From JANOZM01 sp031429355 (lineage in GTDB: Bacteria > Pseudomonadota > Gammaproteobacteria > Burkholderiales > Burkholderiaceae_E): a DNA stretch of 64,000 nt. The stretch spans positions 558,001 to 622,000 of the forward strand of contig JANOZM010000013.1 in assembly GCA_031429355.1 (NCBI GenBank). Direction: 5' to 3'. The notes beneath the pieces were generated by a model. It ran no database searches and had not been told where the DNA came from. It worked only from the letters and a program-made list of their open reading frames with translations. A program made the translations under genes and the position numbers. Below are positions 16,056 to 24,947 of this stretch, in pieces; the stretch's first letter is position 1, and each line of letters opens with the position of its first letter.

Positions 16056-17454
16056 TGGGGAAATCCAAACGTGCATCGATTAGTTTAGTTTTCTTAAGTC
16101 GAGTTTGTAGTTCTAAAAGCGTTTTTTGGTCGGTTTGTTTTGCAGCTGCTTGCAGGGCAACAAGCCAATCGATTGCTTCGCGTTGCCGCTCTAAGTTAAC
16201 CAATGAAAATCGCAGACTTTCTGCCGAGTTGTTGTTTAACCAAAACTCAAGTAGGGCCTGTTCGCGGGCGTGGGCTTTGGGGTCATCCCCTCGATTTTTG
16301 ATTTGATTAAATCGCTCGGCTAATTCGACTGCAATTACTTTCCATTGCGGGTCATTTAATCGTTTTAAGGCTAGCGCTTTGCGTATTAGTACGGAATCGG
16401 TTTCGTTGACTTTTGCTAACAGAGCAATGGCCTTGTCGGCGTTGGTTGTAATGTTTTTCGTTTGGCGTAAAGCTAAATCAGCCGCAGCGATAATGGTGTA
16501 AATATCGGGTTGAATAGCAATACTTTTTTCGTAAGCTTTTGCGGCCAAGGAATCTTTGCCTGCACGCTCGTAGGCTTCGCCAATTAGCGACCAAAGCCAC
16601 GATTGATTGGCAGCTGACGCGATTGGAGAACTTGGATTTTGTTCTAACTGCTGAACCATAGAACGAAGACCGGCAGTTGCAGTTTCGTGTTCACCAAAAT
16701 GTGATTGAGTTTCTAGCTGACAAGCGTTACCGTAAAACGCAACTTGAAGTCCCGTAACTTGAAGGCATGCTTTTAAGGCTTCGGGGTAGTTGCCGGCAAC
16801 ACGTTCTAAAGTGGCTAAAATTAACCATGCTTGAGCTAGGTGTCCACGTTGCTGTTCGACGCGTTCACTGGACTGGTTAACCGTTGGGGTAGAACCAAGA
16901 CTAATCGCGCGCATCAGTGTGCGTTTTGCGGCATCAAATTCGTGACGGCTTTGCTCGATGCTTGCCTGCAAAATAATTGCACGAATCGGCGCCTTCGGTG
17001 AATCCCAAAAGCTGCTTAAAGTAGATTGAGCGCGCCCAAGGTAACGTGGGTCGCCTGACGTCCGTGATAGGTCAATTAATTGTGCTGCTGTCGTTAAAAC
17101 GGACTGGGTATTTTGATTTGCAATTTGACCTGTAGTTTGGCTCAGAGAAGGGTTTAAAGGTTGTTGCAGTAATTTATTGGAATTGACGCGCGGGTTTGTT
17201 CCCACGCTTATTCGTGGTGGCAAACGCTCTAACACTTGATCTGGGCTGCTTGGTGTAATCGTAGCAATACCTTTGGGTTGTGACGCTGAAAGAGTGATGT
17301 TTGGTTTTAAAGGTGGGCTTGCGCTGACTAATTCACTAAAATAAAAGTTGGTAACTATCAAAAAAATACCCAAGTAGTGGCTAGCCAATTTGCTATTAAA
17401 AAACGAGCCGCATTGCGGCCCGCTTTCTTTGCTAAAAGACTTAAACGCTGGCAT
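16048..17454 (-). CDS. Exported TPR protein of the DUF4331 operon
   Basis: This protein of about 468 residues has an N-terminal hydrophobic segment (YLGIFLIVTNFYFSELVSAS) and then tandem helical repeats of TPR type, such as AWLILATLERVAGNYPEALK and GEAYERAGKDSLAAKAYEKS. It is therefore probably a periplasmic or membrane-tethered scaffold. The start is unsure: ATG 17454 overlaps the end of the upstream lipoprotein gene, while a TTG at 17388 lies beyond the hairpin terminator at 17398-17422, which is embedded in this reading frame. It is coupled at its 3' end to the HupE-like gene. TPR plus HupE-like plus DUF4331 suggests a common envelope function. Confidence 0.7.
   Translation of the reverse strand: MPAFKSFSKESGPQCGSFFNSKLASHYLGIFLIVTNFYFSELVSASPPLKPNITLSASQPKGIATITPSSPDQVLERLPPRISVGTNPRVNSNKLLQQPLNPSLSQTTGQIANQNTQSVLTTAAQLIDLSRTSGDPRYLGRAQSTLSSFWDSPKAPIRAIILQASIEQSRHEFDAAKRTLMRAISLGSTPTVNQSSERVEQQRGHLAQAWLILATLERVAGNYPEALKACLQVTGLQVAFYGNACQLETQSHFGEHETATAGLRSMVQQLEQNPSSPIASAANQSWLWSLIGEAYERAGKDSLAAKAYEKSIAIQPDIYTIIAAADLALRQTKNITTNADKAIALLAKVNETDSVLIRKALALKRLNDPQWKVIAVELAERFNQIKNRGDDPKAHAREQALLEFWLNNNSAESLRFSLVNLERQREAIDWLVALQAAAKQTDQKTLLELQTRLKKTKLIDARLDFPNV
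17398..17422 (-). terminator. Intrinsic terminator or attenuator inside the DUF4331 operon
   Basis: On the minus strand CGGGCCGC pairs with GCGGCTCG around an AAT loop, followed by a run of six T. It lies about 20 bases past the stop of the small lipoprotein gene and within the first possible codons of the TPR gene. It should reduce expression of the last two genes relative to the first two. Confidence 0.65.
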
Positions 17455-17716
17455 CAGGCTCTTCAGTTTCACTAGTGACCAAATCATTGGCGCCTGCATC
17501 AAATGGCTCGATAGTTTCGTCGCCCGAATTAGTTTTGAGTGTCGCAAAACTAATTAACGCAGGAAGTGAAGTGGCAGTTGCCGGTGGCACATCGGGTTCA
17601 ATTACAACGGGTTCTGGCGCGGGATCGGAACTGCTGCCGCAACCACTAGCCAACAACACAATGCTAGCGGCTAGGGTCATTTTTGCGCCGTGTTTAAAAC
17701 GCACGGAATTTTTCAT
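17441..17716 (-). CDS. Small acidic lipoprotein
   Basis: This 91-residue protein has a short basic start (KNSVRFKHGAK), a hydrophobic core (MTLAASIVLLASGC) with a clear LASGC lipobox (Cys near residue 26), and a proline- and acid-rich remainder (PAPEPVVIEPDVPPATATS, ending in EEPDASV). The mature part has no domain I recognise and is probably unfolded. It begins 1 base after the DUF4331 stop, so it is in the same operon, and its stop is followed by a hairpin terminator. Such small lipoproteins may act as anchors or spacers in an envelope complex. Confidence 0.7.
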   Translation of the reverse strand: MKNSVRFKHGAKMTLAASIVLLASGCGSSSDPAPEPVVIEPDVPPATATSLPALISFATLKTNSGDETIEPFDAGANDLVTSETEEPDASV

Positions 17717-17717
17717 T

Positions 17718-19352
17718 TTAGTTTGACCCCGCGTTTGGTGTGTTCAAGTACGGGAACACATTAAGGAAGGGCACAACGGCTTGATCAACTCCGTCATGTA
17801 CTTTGGCTGAGTCGGCACCCAAAGGCACACTGGATGGTTTGCAACTTGAGGTAACACCGGCGACACCTGGAATGCTGTTGAGTTTTAAGCCATCGTTGTC
17901 TCCGTTGATGACACACAGGCCGCCCAACATAGCGACTAGGGCAATGTCGACAACGTCATCTTTAGGGCGACGGCCATTGGGAAAACCAGCTAAATCACGA
18001 GCATTTGCTAAGTTGGCCAAGCCACCCACACGCAACACTTCTCCAGCAACACCTAGTCTGTTTTGCGCTGCAAATTGCACTGGTGCAATCGCCGTATTTA
18101 GACGCAACATTTCTGACGGAGTTACCGTTGCGGGTTTATTCACACCGGTTATACCCGTTAAAAATACAGTCGCTAAGTCGGTCCGTGGGAAGTTGGTTGG
18201 CGCTAAGGCGTTCGCGTTTCCAGCAAGCACTAAGCCTAATAACGAGGGTAAAGTTGGGTTGGTTACATAGTCTAAAAACTGGCCATCGCCGGTTGGTTTG
18301 GAGGCGTTAAAACGGTTTTTGTCTTTTAAACCAATGACAACTTCGTTGACCAAGGGATTACCTAAGCGCGATACTTGAGTCCATGCGCCGCCGGTTTTTT
18401 CGGAAGTTTGATTGCCTGCTGCTGGTGTCCCCGAAAGCAAACGAACTTGTCGCAAACTTGCAGTTGTCCAGCCACCAATAACAGTTTCGGTACCGGCAAT
18501 TAAGCAGTCTTTATGGACTTCTATTGCAAGCGAAGTGACATTCTCGGTTTGAATAGAATTCGCAGCAAACGCGTTAATAAGAGCGGGGTTGGTAATTTGT
18601 GCGGCCGTCGCATTAACTAAATCGAAAATTGGCCCAAGATTGACACCGAAACCTTCTTGACGCTGACCGACAAAAACCCGCGCACTATCTTTACCTGCAG
18701 CGCAGCCCGGAATTTTAATTTCGTGGATGTGCTTGTTAGCATACGCAGCGTAAGCGGCCGCATTGCCTAAGGTCTTTACGCCAATATAATCGACTGGCTT
18801 CTCGAACGAGCTGCCACCCGCGGTTTTAGTAACTGCTTGCACGGTGCCTTTGCGACGATCACCACGAACGATGTTTAAGGTGTAGGTTTCGTTGATGTTT
18901 AAATTAGCGTCATTTAAATTGCTAACACCACCGGCTTGAATTAACGGGATAGCAATATTTTTTGTGTTGCCAGCTGGTCCAATTGGAAGCGCAATGTTGT
19001 TTAATTTGTTGTTAAAACGAAATTGGAACGTAATGTCTTCTTTAGCATCACCGTTATTGTCTACGTGAATTTCGTAAAGCGCATTAGGGTCTAATGAAAA
19101 GTAATTAGGGCCGCCATAGGGGCCCTGTAGTGGTAAATAGTTTGCAATAAGGGTAACGTAATCACTGCGTCCGCCCGTGCCGTCTGCAGCGATGCCTTCG
19201 TAGCTGCGAAACATGTAAAAATCGGTGCCGTCTACTTTTGGTGCCGTGGTTATAAAAGGGGCTTCGCGATGGCTAGAGGCAAAGCTATTGACGCCAACCC
19301 CTGCCGCAATGGCTGCGCTAAGCAGGGTAATCCCAAATCGTTTAAATCTCAT
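17718..19352 (-). CDS. Secreted DUF4331 protein
   Basis: This 544-residue exported protein has a signal peptide (LLSAAIAAGVGVNSFAS) followed at once by the DUF4331 signature SHREAPFITTAPKVDGTDFY. Further family blocks are NYLPLQGPYGGPNYFSLDPN, YEIHVDNNGDAKEDITFQF, LAIEVHKDCL and GRRPKDDVVDIALVAML near the C-terminus. The domain is of unknown function and is often found beside HupE-like and TPR genes, as here. A GGAG Shine-Dalgarno precedes the ATG at 19352. It is the first gene of a four-gene operon, and the operon promoter carries the same TGAATC/TGCGTAC element as the sigma gene, which links it to the ECF system on the other side of the cluster. Confidence 0.88.
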   Translation of the reverse strand: MRFKRFGITLLSAAIAAGVGVNSFASSHREAPFITTAPKVDGTDFYMFRSYEGIAADGTGGRSDYVTLIANYLPLQGPYGGPNYFSLDPNALYEIHVDNNGDAKEDITFQFRFNNKLNNIALPIGPAGNTKNIAIPLIQAGGVSNLNDANLNINETYTLNIVRGDRRKGTVQAVTKTAGGSSFEKPVDYIGVKTLGNAAAYAAYANKHIHEIKIPGCAAGKDSARVFVGQRQEGFGVNLGPIFDLVNATAAQITNPALINAFAANSIQTENVTSLAIEVHKDCLIAGTETVIGGWTTASLRQVRLLSGTPAAGNQTSEKTGGAWTQVSRLGNPLVNEVVIGLKDKNRFNASKPTGDGQFLDYVTNPTLPSLLGLVLAGNANALAPTNFPRTDLATVFLTGITGVNKPATVTPSEMLRLNTAIAPVQFAAQNRLGVAGEVLRVGGLANLANARDLAGFPNGRRPKDDVVDIALVAMLGGLCVINGDNDGLKLNSIPGVAGVTSSCKPSSVPLGADSAKVHDGVDQAVVPFLNVFPYLNTPNAGSN

Positions 19353-19395
19353 ATCATTCTCCGGTGGATGGGTGAACTTTTAGGGTCCAACAGGA

Positions 19396-19423
19396 GTACG
19401 CAACGATTTTTAAACTGGATTCA
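19396..19423 (-). promoter_or_regulatory. ECF sigma promoter, copy 3 (DUF4331 operon)
   Basis: On the minus strand TGAATC (19423-19418), 15 bases, then TGCGTAC (19402-19396). Block sequences and spacing are identical to copies 1 and 2, while the spacer differs completely, so the match is not a simple duplication. The -10-like block lies 43 bases before the DUF4331 ATG. Confidence 0.65.
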
Positions 19424-19487
19424 ACTATTTTTTAAAAACTTGGGTTTTTGTTTTTCGGGGGCCTCTTGAGCTTGTTACCGATTTATC

Positions 19488-19946
19488 TTACAGCCAGCGG
19501 CGGGTTTGTCCTACATACTTGTCAAAGGCCATTGCAAACTTATTTTGTAACGCACGCTCTTCGGGAATAATTTGGAAACGATTGATGTAAGCTACAAAAA
19601 CAACCAGCGCAGGAATCACGACAAGGTTCGAAAAGAAAAGCCCCGCAGCTACAATCAATAAGGCATCGCCTAAATAAATCGGATTGCGACTAAATTTAAA
19701 TATCCCGTTTGTAACCAATGCACTACTACGATTTGGCGTTAGTGGATTTACGGTAGTACGTTGGCGAAACATTTCGATCACCGCTAGCAGCATGAGCAAT
19801 AAGGCAAAGCCAATCAAAACACCAACAAGCCAATACGGCACTTGCCAAGCGACACGGCCCCAACCAGTACGGTTTGCGAACCAAATACTAGCGATTGCTA
19901 TTGCAGTCACAATGGGTGGTGGAATTAAGGCGTCTAAAATTTTCAT
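19488..19946 (-). CDS. Isoprenylcysteine methyltransferase-like membrane protein
   Basis: This 152-residue protein with about four membrane helices belongs to the ICMT/PEMT-like family of integral-membrane methyltransferases. The diagnostic C-terminal half reads TNGIFKFSRNPIYLGDALLI, the RNPxY loop that binds S-adenosylmethionine, followed by INRFQIIPEERALQNKFA with the conserved PEE. Substrates in bacteria are unknown for most members. Its ATG (19946) is 3 bases from the stop of the MFS gene upstream, so the two are probably transcribed together. Confidence 0.8.
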   Translation of the reverse strand: MKILDALIPPPIVTAIAIASIWFANRTGWGRVAWQVPYWLVGVLIGFALLLMLLAVIEMFRQRTTVNPLTPNRSSALVTNGIFKFSRNPIYLGDALLIVAAGLFFSNLVVIPALVVFVAYINRFQIIPEERALQNKFAMAFDKYVGQTRRWL

Positions 19947-19949
19947 TAG

Positions 19950-21146
19950 CTACAGTTTATGCTTTATTAAGCTATGGCGCTGGGCAATGACGAATGCTGC
20001 AAAACCGAAGCAACTGGCAGCAAACATAAAGACCACGCCCCATTGATAGCCAATGCCGGGCATCCACAGCAAACCAAGAATTAGCGGGGCAGCGGCTCGC
20101 CCAATGGCAATGGGTAATCCTAGTACACCGTTTAGGGCAGCTACGTTCTCGCGATTTACATAACGCGCAATTGCAGTTCCTTTTACTATAGTGAGCGACC
20201 CATTTGCGATTCCAAACACACAGGCAAAAATCAAGGCTAATAACGGTGACGTAACGGGTATCAATAAAATGCCAATTGCGATAGGCATCAACACTACAAT
20301 CCATCGATTGACTTGATGCTCGTTAAATTTGCCGTCCATCCACAAAATAATCGCGCGCCCAAGTACCTGAAGCACGCCGATCATGGCGGGAATGCCAATG
20401 GCCCACGCTTCGCTTAAACCGCGTTCACGCAGCAGGCTGATTAAATGCGGTGGTATCGCGGCTGTAATACTTAAACCCAACACCATGAACAGACCTAAGG
20501 CAATGAAAGGTTTGGACTTCATTAAAGTAGAAAGATTTGCGATTGGCAGCTGCGTTACGTTACTTATAGCCAACTTTGGTTCACCGCGTAGCAATAGCCA
20601 ATGAATTGGTAAACAAACTACTAAATGAAAACCACCCAACACTAAGCAAGTGCGTTGCCAGTCCCAATACTGAACCAGCCAAGCCGATAGGGGAATAAAC
20701 ACGGTGCTAGCAAGGCCACCTAAAAATGTGATGGTGATAATTGCGCGCCGAAAACTATCGGGATAGCGGCGGGTTGCAACCGCAAACAATGGTGTGTACA
20801 ACACGCAAGAAAGACCAGCGCCAATGCAGCACCAAATAATATAAAACTGGATTGCCGTAGTAACCGAGCTATGTAGGCAAAGACACAATCCAACCCATAA
20901 CGAACCGAGGGTCATGACAATGCGTGCGCGCCCTTTGTCAATTTGACGGCCTACAAAAAAGCTGCATAACCCCTCGCTAATTAAAGCGAGGCTAATGCCG
21001 ACAGAAGATTGTGCTCGGGTGAGGCCAAGGCTGCGCTCGATTTCTGGCATCAACAGAGGAAACCAATAAATTGTCGAGCCCCAACTAATTAGTTGCGCAA
21101 GTGATAACCAAAAGATCCAAGCGCGCGGCGCGCTGTTTGTCTGCAT
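19950..21146 (-). CDS. MFS transporter
   Basis: This 398-residue carrier has twelve predicted transmembrane helices. The first pair reads WIFWLSLAQLISWGSTIYWF and SVGISLALISEGLCSFFVGR with the loop motif GRQIDKGRARIVMTLGSL typical of major-facilitator proteins. The second half begins near SLLRERGLSEAWAIG. The 'AQLISWGSxxYxF' opening is common in a subgroup often annotated as monocarboxylate or unknown-substrate carriers. It is followed by the methyltransferase-like gene on the same strand. The substrate cannot be told. Confidence 0.82.
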   Translation of the reverse strand: MQTNSAPRAWIFWLSLAQLISWGSTIYWFPLLMPEIERSLGLTRAQSSVGISLALISEGLCSFFVGRQIDKGRARIVMTLGSLWVGLCLCLHSSVTTAIQFYIIWCCIGAGLSCVLYTPLFAVATRRYPDSFRRAIITITFLGGLASTVFIPLSAWLVQYWDWQRTCLVLGGFHLVVCLPIHWLLLRGEPKLAISNVTQLPIANLSTLMKSKPFIALGLFMVLGLSITAAIPPHLISLLRERGLSEAWAIGIPAMIGVLQVLGRAIILWMDGKFNEHQVNRWIVVLMPIAIGILLIPVTSPLLALIFACVFGIANGSLTIVKGTAIARYVNRENVAALNGVLGLPIAIGRAAAPLILGLLWMPGIGYQWGVVFMFAASCFGFAAFVIAQRHSLIKHKL

Positions 21147-21198
21147 ACCGCATTATAGAACGTGCTAAGTGATACTTTACTTGGCTTGCTGCGCTTAT

Positions 21199-22677
21199 TT
21201 AGGTCGTTTTCATTAACCCAATGTTTGCGCCCGTTGCGCCGCCAAAACCACTTAAACCGGGTAGGGCGGCGGTAATATCCATTTGCGGGTTGAGCCAACG
21301 TAACAAGCTACCCGCATATTGTGTAACGCCAATAGATGGAATCCACCGACCTTGGAACTCCCAATTTTTGGTTGGATCGGCCGCATCGTTTGGCCCTCCT
21401 AAAGTGAGGTTAGGATACTGACCTACCATCGCCTTAGGATTGACGCCAGCGCCAATGACTAATTGCTCGTTACCCCAAGCATGATCGGTTCCACCGCTAC
21501 TATTAGTTTTAAAAGTACGACCAAAATCTGACGCGGTAAATAAGGTCACTTTATCGGCTAAGCCTAGGGCCTTTAATGCTTTGTAAAATGCCGAGACCGA
21601 ATTGCCGATATCGGATAATAAACTTGCATGCTGTCCCAATTGATTACTGTGCGTATCAAACCCGCCAAGGCTAACAAAATAAATATGACGCGTTCCCCCT
21701 AATGCGGCGCGACCGTTTGCATCGACCATTTTGGCGACTTGATAGAGCTGCTTAGAAAGTCTTGAGCTATTTGGCGCCGCTAAATTGTTAAACGCTGTAT
21801 TGATTAAAGCATTTGATCCAGTGTCGCCAGGTTTTAGCTTAATCGTACTCTCTAATTTAGCGCTTAGCTCGAGTGCTTGTTTTTGTTTTGTAGTAAGTAC
21901 GGTGTGCATCACGTTAGATGATGACTCGCCAATTAGTGCATTTAATGCTGCACGTCGAGCATTGGGTTGGGTACCGTTCCAATATCCGCTTAAACCGAAA
22001 CTACCGCCGGGTTCAGGCAAGGCTAGTTCGTTGTTTCGCGTTCCGCCACCAAAACGCGTATTGCCTGCAAACGAAACAACTTGTTTAAAATCGAGTTGTT
22101 CTGCAGCCAAGCCGCCCCAACCGGTTTGTGCCAAGCTGGTGGTGTTGCCGTTCTCCCATTGTCGTTGCTGATCTGAATGTGAAAACAAACTCTCGGGTAC
22201 TAGGGTGGCGTTGTTTTGCTCGCGCCACTGTATATATTGTGCTTGTGTCATCGGCCTAGCAAGTGGACCAACGTTATGCACAATAGCCATCGCACCGTCG
22301 TCCCATATTGAAGCCAGCGGTGCTAGTGAAGGATGCAAGCCAAATCGTGAACCCGTTAACGGAACGATGCTTCCGGCTGCAGTTCCTCTTGGTAACGCAA
22401 GTCCTTGTCGCGTCGCGGCGTATTGTGTGTAGCCCGAAGCAGCAACAGAGTCGTCAATTGGAATAACGGTGTTTAAGCCATCGTTACCACCAAACAAAAA
22501 TAAGCAAACCAAGGCACGGTAGTCACTTGATTGAGCGTTGGCATCCGTAGTTGTTGCCATCGTCACACCCGCACCAACAGACACAGCACTAGCGGCACCG
22601 GCCATTTGCTTGAAAAATTCGCGACGGGTTTTGGCGTGCTCGTGTTTTACATTACGATTTTTAATAGACTGGCTCAT
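21199..22677 (-). CDS. Tat-exported DUF1501 protein
   Basis: This protein of about 492 residues has a twin-arginine signal peptide (TRREFFKQMAGAASAVSVGA). The body is DUF1501, related to the alkaline-phosphatase/sulfatase fold: FLFGGNDGLNTVIPIDDS at the start, FSHSDQQRQWENG, YFVSLGGFDTHSNQ, TLFTASDFGRTFKTNSSGGTDHAWGNEQLV with possible metal-binding Asp and His. The ATG at 22677 follows the DUF1800 stop by 2 bases. A longer frame upstream overlaps the DUF1800 gene and is less likely. DUF1800 and DUF1501 genes are almost always paired in this order; their joint role in the periplasm is unknown. Confidence 0.85.
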   Translation of the reverse strand: MSQSIKNRNVKHEHAKTRREFFKQMAGAASAVSVGAGVTMATTTDANAQSSDYRALVCLFLFGGNDGLNTVIPIDDSVAASGYTQYAATRQGLALPRGTAAGSIVPLTGSRFGLHPSLAPLASIWDDGAMAIVHNVGPLARPMTQAQYIQWREQNNATLVPESLFSHSDQQRQWENGNTTSLAQTGWGGLAAEQLDFKQVVSFAGNTRFGGGTRNNELALPEPGGSFGLSGYWNGTQPNARRAALNALIGESSSNVMHTVLTTKQKQALELSAKLESTIKLKPGDTGSNALINTAFNNLAAPNSSRLSKQLYQVAKMVDANGRAALGGTRHIYFVSLGGFDTHSNQLGQHASLLSDIGNSVSAFYKALKALGLADKVTLFTASDFGRTFKTNSSGGTDHAWGNEQLVIGAGVNPKAMVGQYPNLTLGGPNDAADPTKNWEFQGRWIPSIGVTQYAGSLLRWLNPQMDITAALPGLSGFGGATGANIGLMKTT

Positions 22678-22679
22678 AA

Positions 22680-24659
22680 TTACCTCTGAACTTGAAAGTG
22701 GGGCGAAGCGATAAACAAGTAGGCTGCAGTACGCACGCGTTCGCGCTGCCAACTGCTGGCGTTATTTGCATCGGTTAGCCAAGTGTCTTGGCTGGTGTAG
22801 GCCGCTAGCGCGGTCGCAATGGCCGCTTTACCAGCAGCCCCCAACGTGCCTCCAGTAAACAGTTTGTCTAGTCGGTTAATTAGCTTGGTTGTATCTTCAG
22901 CATCTTTTTCCCAAGCGGTGTAACTGACCTTTGAACCCGTACTTCCCAACATATCGGCCTTAGCTGCCAAACCTTCGCCTTTGTTGTACCACCAGTACAC
23001 CACGTCATTTGAAAAGTTACTCCAATTCAAACTCGTATTTGCGTTTAGTAATTGGAATTGCGGAGCCACCAAACCGGGTTGACCTGCCAATGGGTAATCG
23101 GGCGTGTAATAGTTAAAAACCGATGGGCTATTAAATAGGGGTTGCGAGAGCGATGATCCCCAACCGTAAAGTCCCATTCGCTCGCCATCGGTGTAGCCAT
23201 TTAATGCGCGTACTGCGCTGACCATCATAATAATTGGTTCGCGTAATTTACCCATGGAAGCGGTTTGTGCACTAGCGTCATTACGCGCTTCGTCATCAAG
23301 AATAATCGCAGCGATAGTTGCCTTCATATCGCCTTTTTGGCCAGTACCGAAGGTCTCGTACTTGCCACTTTTAAATACCGCGGATACCCGTGCTACATAG
23401 GCGGGACTAGGATTGCTAGTCACTAAAAATTGAATCAGTTGTTTGCTTATAAACGGCGCGATATTTGGATGGGCCATTAACGAGTCGACAACGGCGTTCA
23501 TGGCCTGCATTGGCGAATGACCGGCCGCTAAATTGTTTCCTGCTAATAAACTGCGTGCTTGTTTGTCGTGTTGTTCGTTAACTGGGACCATTCCGCCTTT
23601 TAGGTAAGTAGGGTTTTTCCAATCGCACTTCGGCGTACACCACGGGTTTACGCCCCCTGTAGGAAAGGTCCAACCGGTTAGGGCGTAGGCGTATTGACGA
23701 ACCATGTCGTTGTTATAAGTAGCGTTGCACTTGCCGTCCTTTAATGTTCCGTCATCATTTAACTCGCAAGTGCCGATTGAAAAAAGCTGTAACAACTCGC
23801 GCGCGAAATTTTCATTTGGATCGGTCGCATCGTTATTGACCATGTTTAGGTATTCACCCATCACTGGATGCATAGCGACCGAAAGCAATACATCACGGTA
23901 ATTAGTAAACGCCTTTTCGCGGAGCATTTGGTAGTAGTCTGCCATGCCATAAAGCGATTGAACTTCCACCCCAGAAACTACGGTAATTTGAGAAAGCGCA
24001 AAGCCAATGCGTTGACGCAATTGATCTGTACCGAGCGACGCTTGCTTAAAAAAATCGAGTTTGATTAAATCGGTGGAATACCAGTCGCGCCAACAATTGT
24101 TGCGCGCTGTCGAACCGTCGGGATACTGATCGCAAAAACCACTGTTCTTGTCGCCCCATTTGTGAATCGCATCACGATCACGATAGCCGTAGGTTGAAGT
24201 AGGCATCGCAAACTGAGCCGCTAACCAGCGCTTTGGTCCTTGCTGCATAGCCTCTGTAATGCCGGCCTCTGTAGGGCCAAAAGTTGCTTGTTGGAGTAAA
24301 CGAAAGGCGCCTTTTTCAGATATGGGTTGCTCAACTGGGGCGTTGGTCATGCTGCCAGTGGTTGGGCCGGTGATAGCGACTGTGCCCGTATCGGGCTTAG
24401 GTAAATTGTTAATAAGGTCAGGTGCAGTTTGAGTAGGGGGAGCAACGTTACCTATTGTTGAAGTAGTCGAACTACCCATAGCAGACGCAACTTGTGGTGC
24501 TGAGCTCGTTGCCGCAACAATATTGCTGGGCATTATTTGTTCTGGGTTAGTGCCATTGGTTGTGGGCGCTTCAGCTTTGTCCGGATCCGTCTCCGAGCTA
24601 GTGCAAGCTGATAGTAATGCAATGAAGCAAACCGTTAAAAACAAACGCAGTCGTTTCAT
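22680..24659 (-). CDS. DUF1800 lipoprotein
   Basis: This 659-residue exported protein begins with a lipoprotein signal (LFLTVCFIALLSAC, Cys near residue 19) and a low-complexity Thr/Pro/Asn linker to about residue 110. The DUF1800 domain follows: EKGAFRLLQQATFGPTEAGI, RQRIGFALSQITVVSG, NPNENFARELLQLFSIGTC-like sequence near the middle, YAYALTGWTF, and SPSVFNYYTPDY toward the end. It is the first gene of the DUF1800-DUF1501 pair, and about 290 bases upstream contain no other gene. The function is unknown; the pair is thought to act on something outside the cell membrane. Confidence 0.87.
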   Translation of the reverse strand: MKRLRLFLTVCFIALLSACTSSETDPDKAEAPTTNGTNPEQIMPSNIVAATSSAPQVASAMGSSTTSTIGNVAPPTQTAPDLINNLPKPDTGTVAITGPTTGSMTNAPVEQPISEKGAFRLLQQATFGPTEAGITEAMQQGPKRWLAAQFAMPTSTYGYRDRDAIHKWGDKNSGFCDQYPDGSTARNNCWRDWYSTDLIKLDFFKQASLGTDQLRQRIGFALSQITVVSGVEVQSLYGMADYYQMLREKAFTNYRDVLLSVAMHPVMGEYLNMVNNDATDPNENFARELLQLFSIGTCELNDDGTLKDGKCNATYNNDMVRQYAYALTGWTFPTGGVNPWCTPKCDWKNPTYLKGGMVPVNEQHDKQARSLLAGNNLAAGHSPMQAMNAVVDSLMAHPNIAPFISKQLIQFLVTSNPSPAYVARVSAVFKSGKYETFGTGQKGDMKATIAAIILDDEARNDASAQTASMGKLREPIIMMVSAVRALNGYTDGERMGLYGWGSSLSQPLFNSPSVFNYYTPDYPLAGQPGLVAPQFQLLNANTSLNWSNFSNDVVYWWYNKGEGLAAKADMLGSTGSKVSYTAWEKDAEDTTKLINRLDKLFTGGTLGAAGKAAIATALAAYTSQDTWLTDANNASSWQRERVRTAAYLFIASPHFQVQR

Positions 24660-24947
24660 AAACTTCTCCGAAGAAGGGTTCTGATTTCGGCGGCTGGCTG
24701 TGCATTCAAAATTTGAAGGCTTTAGTCTGATCGATTACGCAATGTCGGACTTAATTTTTGTAAGTGTGAAGTTTGTTACGAAAACTGCGATGAGGCATCC
24801 CCATTAGTCGGCTCTAATTGACCGTTTGCGTGTTTTAGGGAAAGAAAATGTCGCGAAGGGCGATGTTGGTGCGCTTTTACAAACGGTTAAAATGCCTGAG
24901 TGACTGGCAGTTTTGCCTATTAGACTAAAACCTGAAGGAGTGTTTAG

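Noticed and set aside
17803..18270. Long open frame antisense to the DUF4331 gene
   Set aside because: Shadow of the conserved DUF4331 reading frame; low-complexity composition and no homology-like blocks.
24660..24947. Search for a fourth ECF promoter copy before the DUF1800-DUF1501 pair
   Set aside because: No TGCGTAC block and no TGAATC at the right spacing on the minus strand, so this pair is not placed in the sigma regulon.
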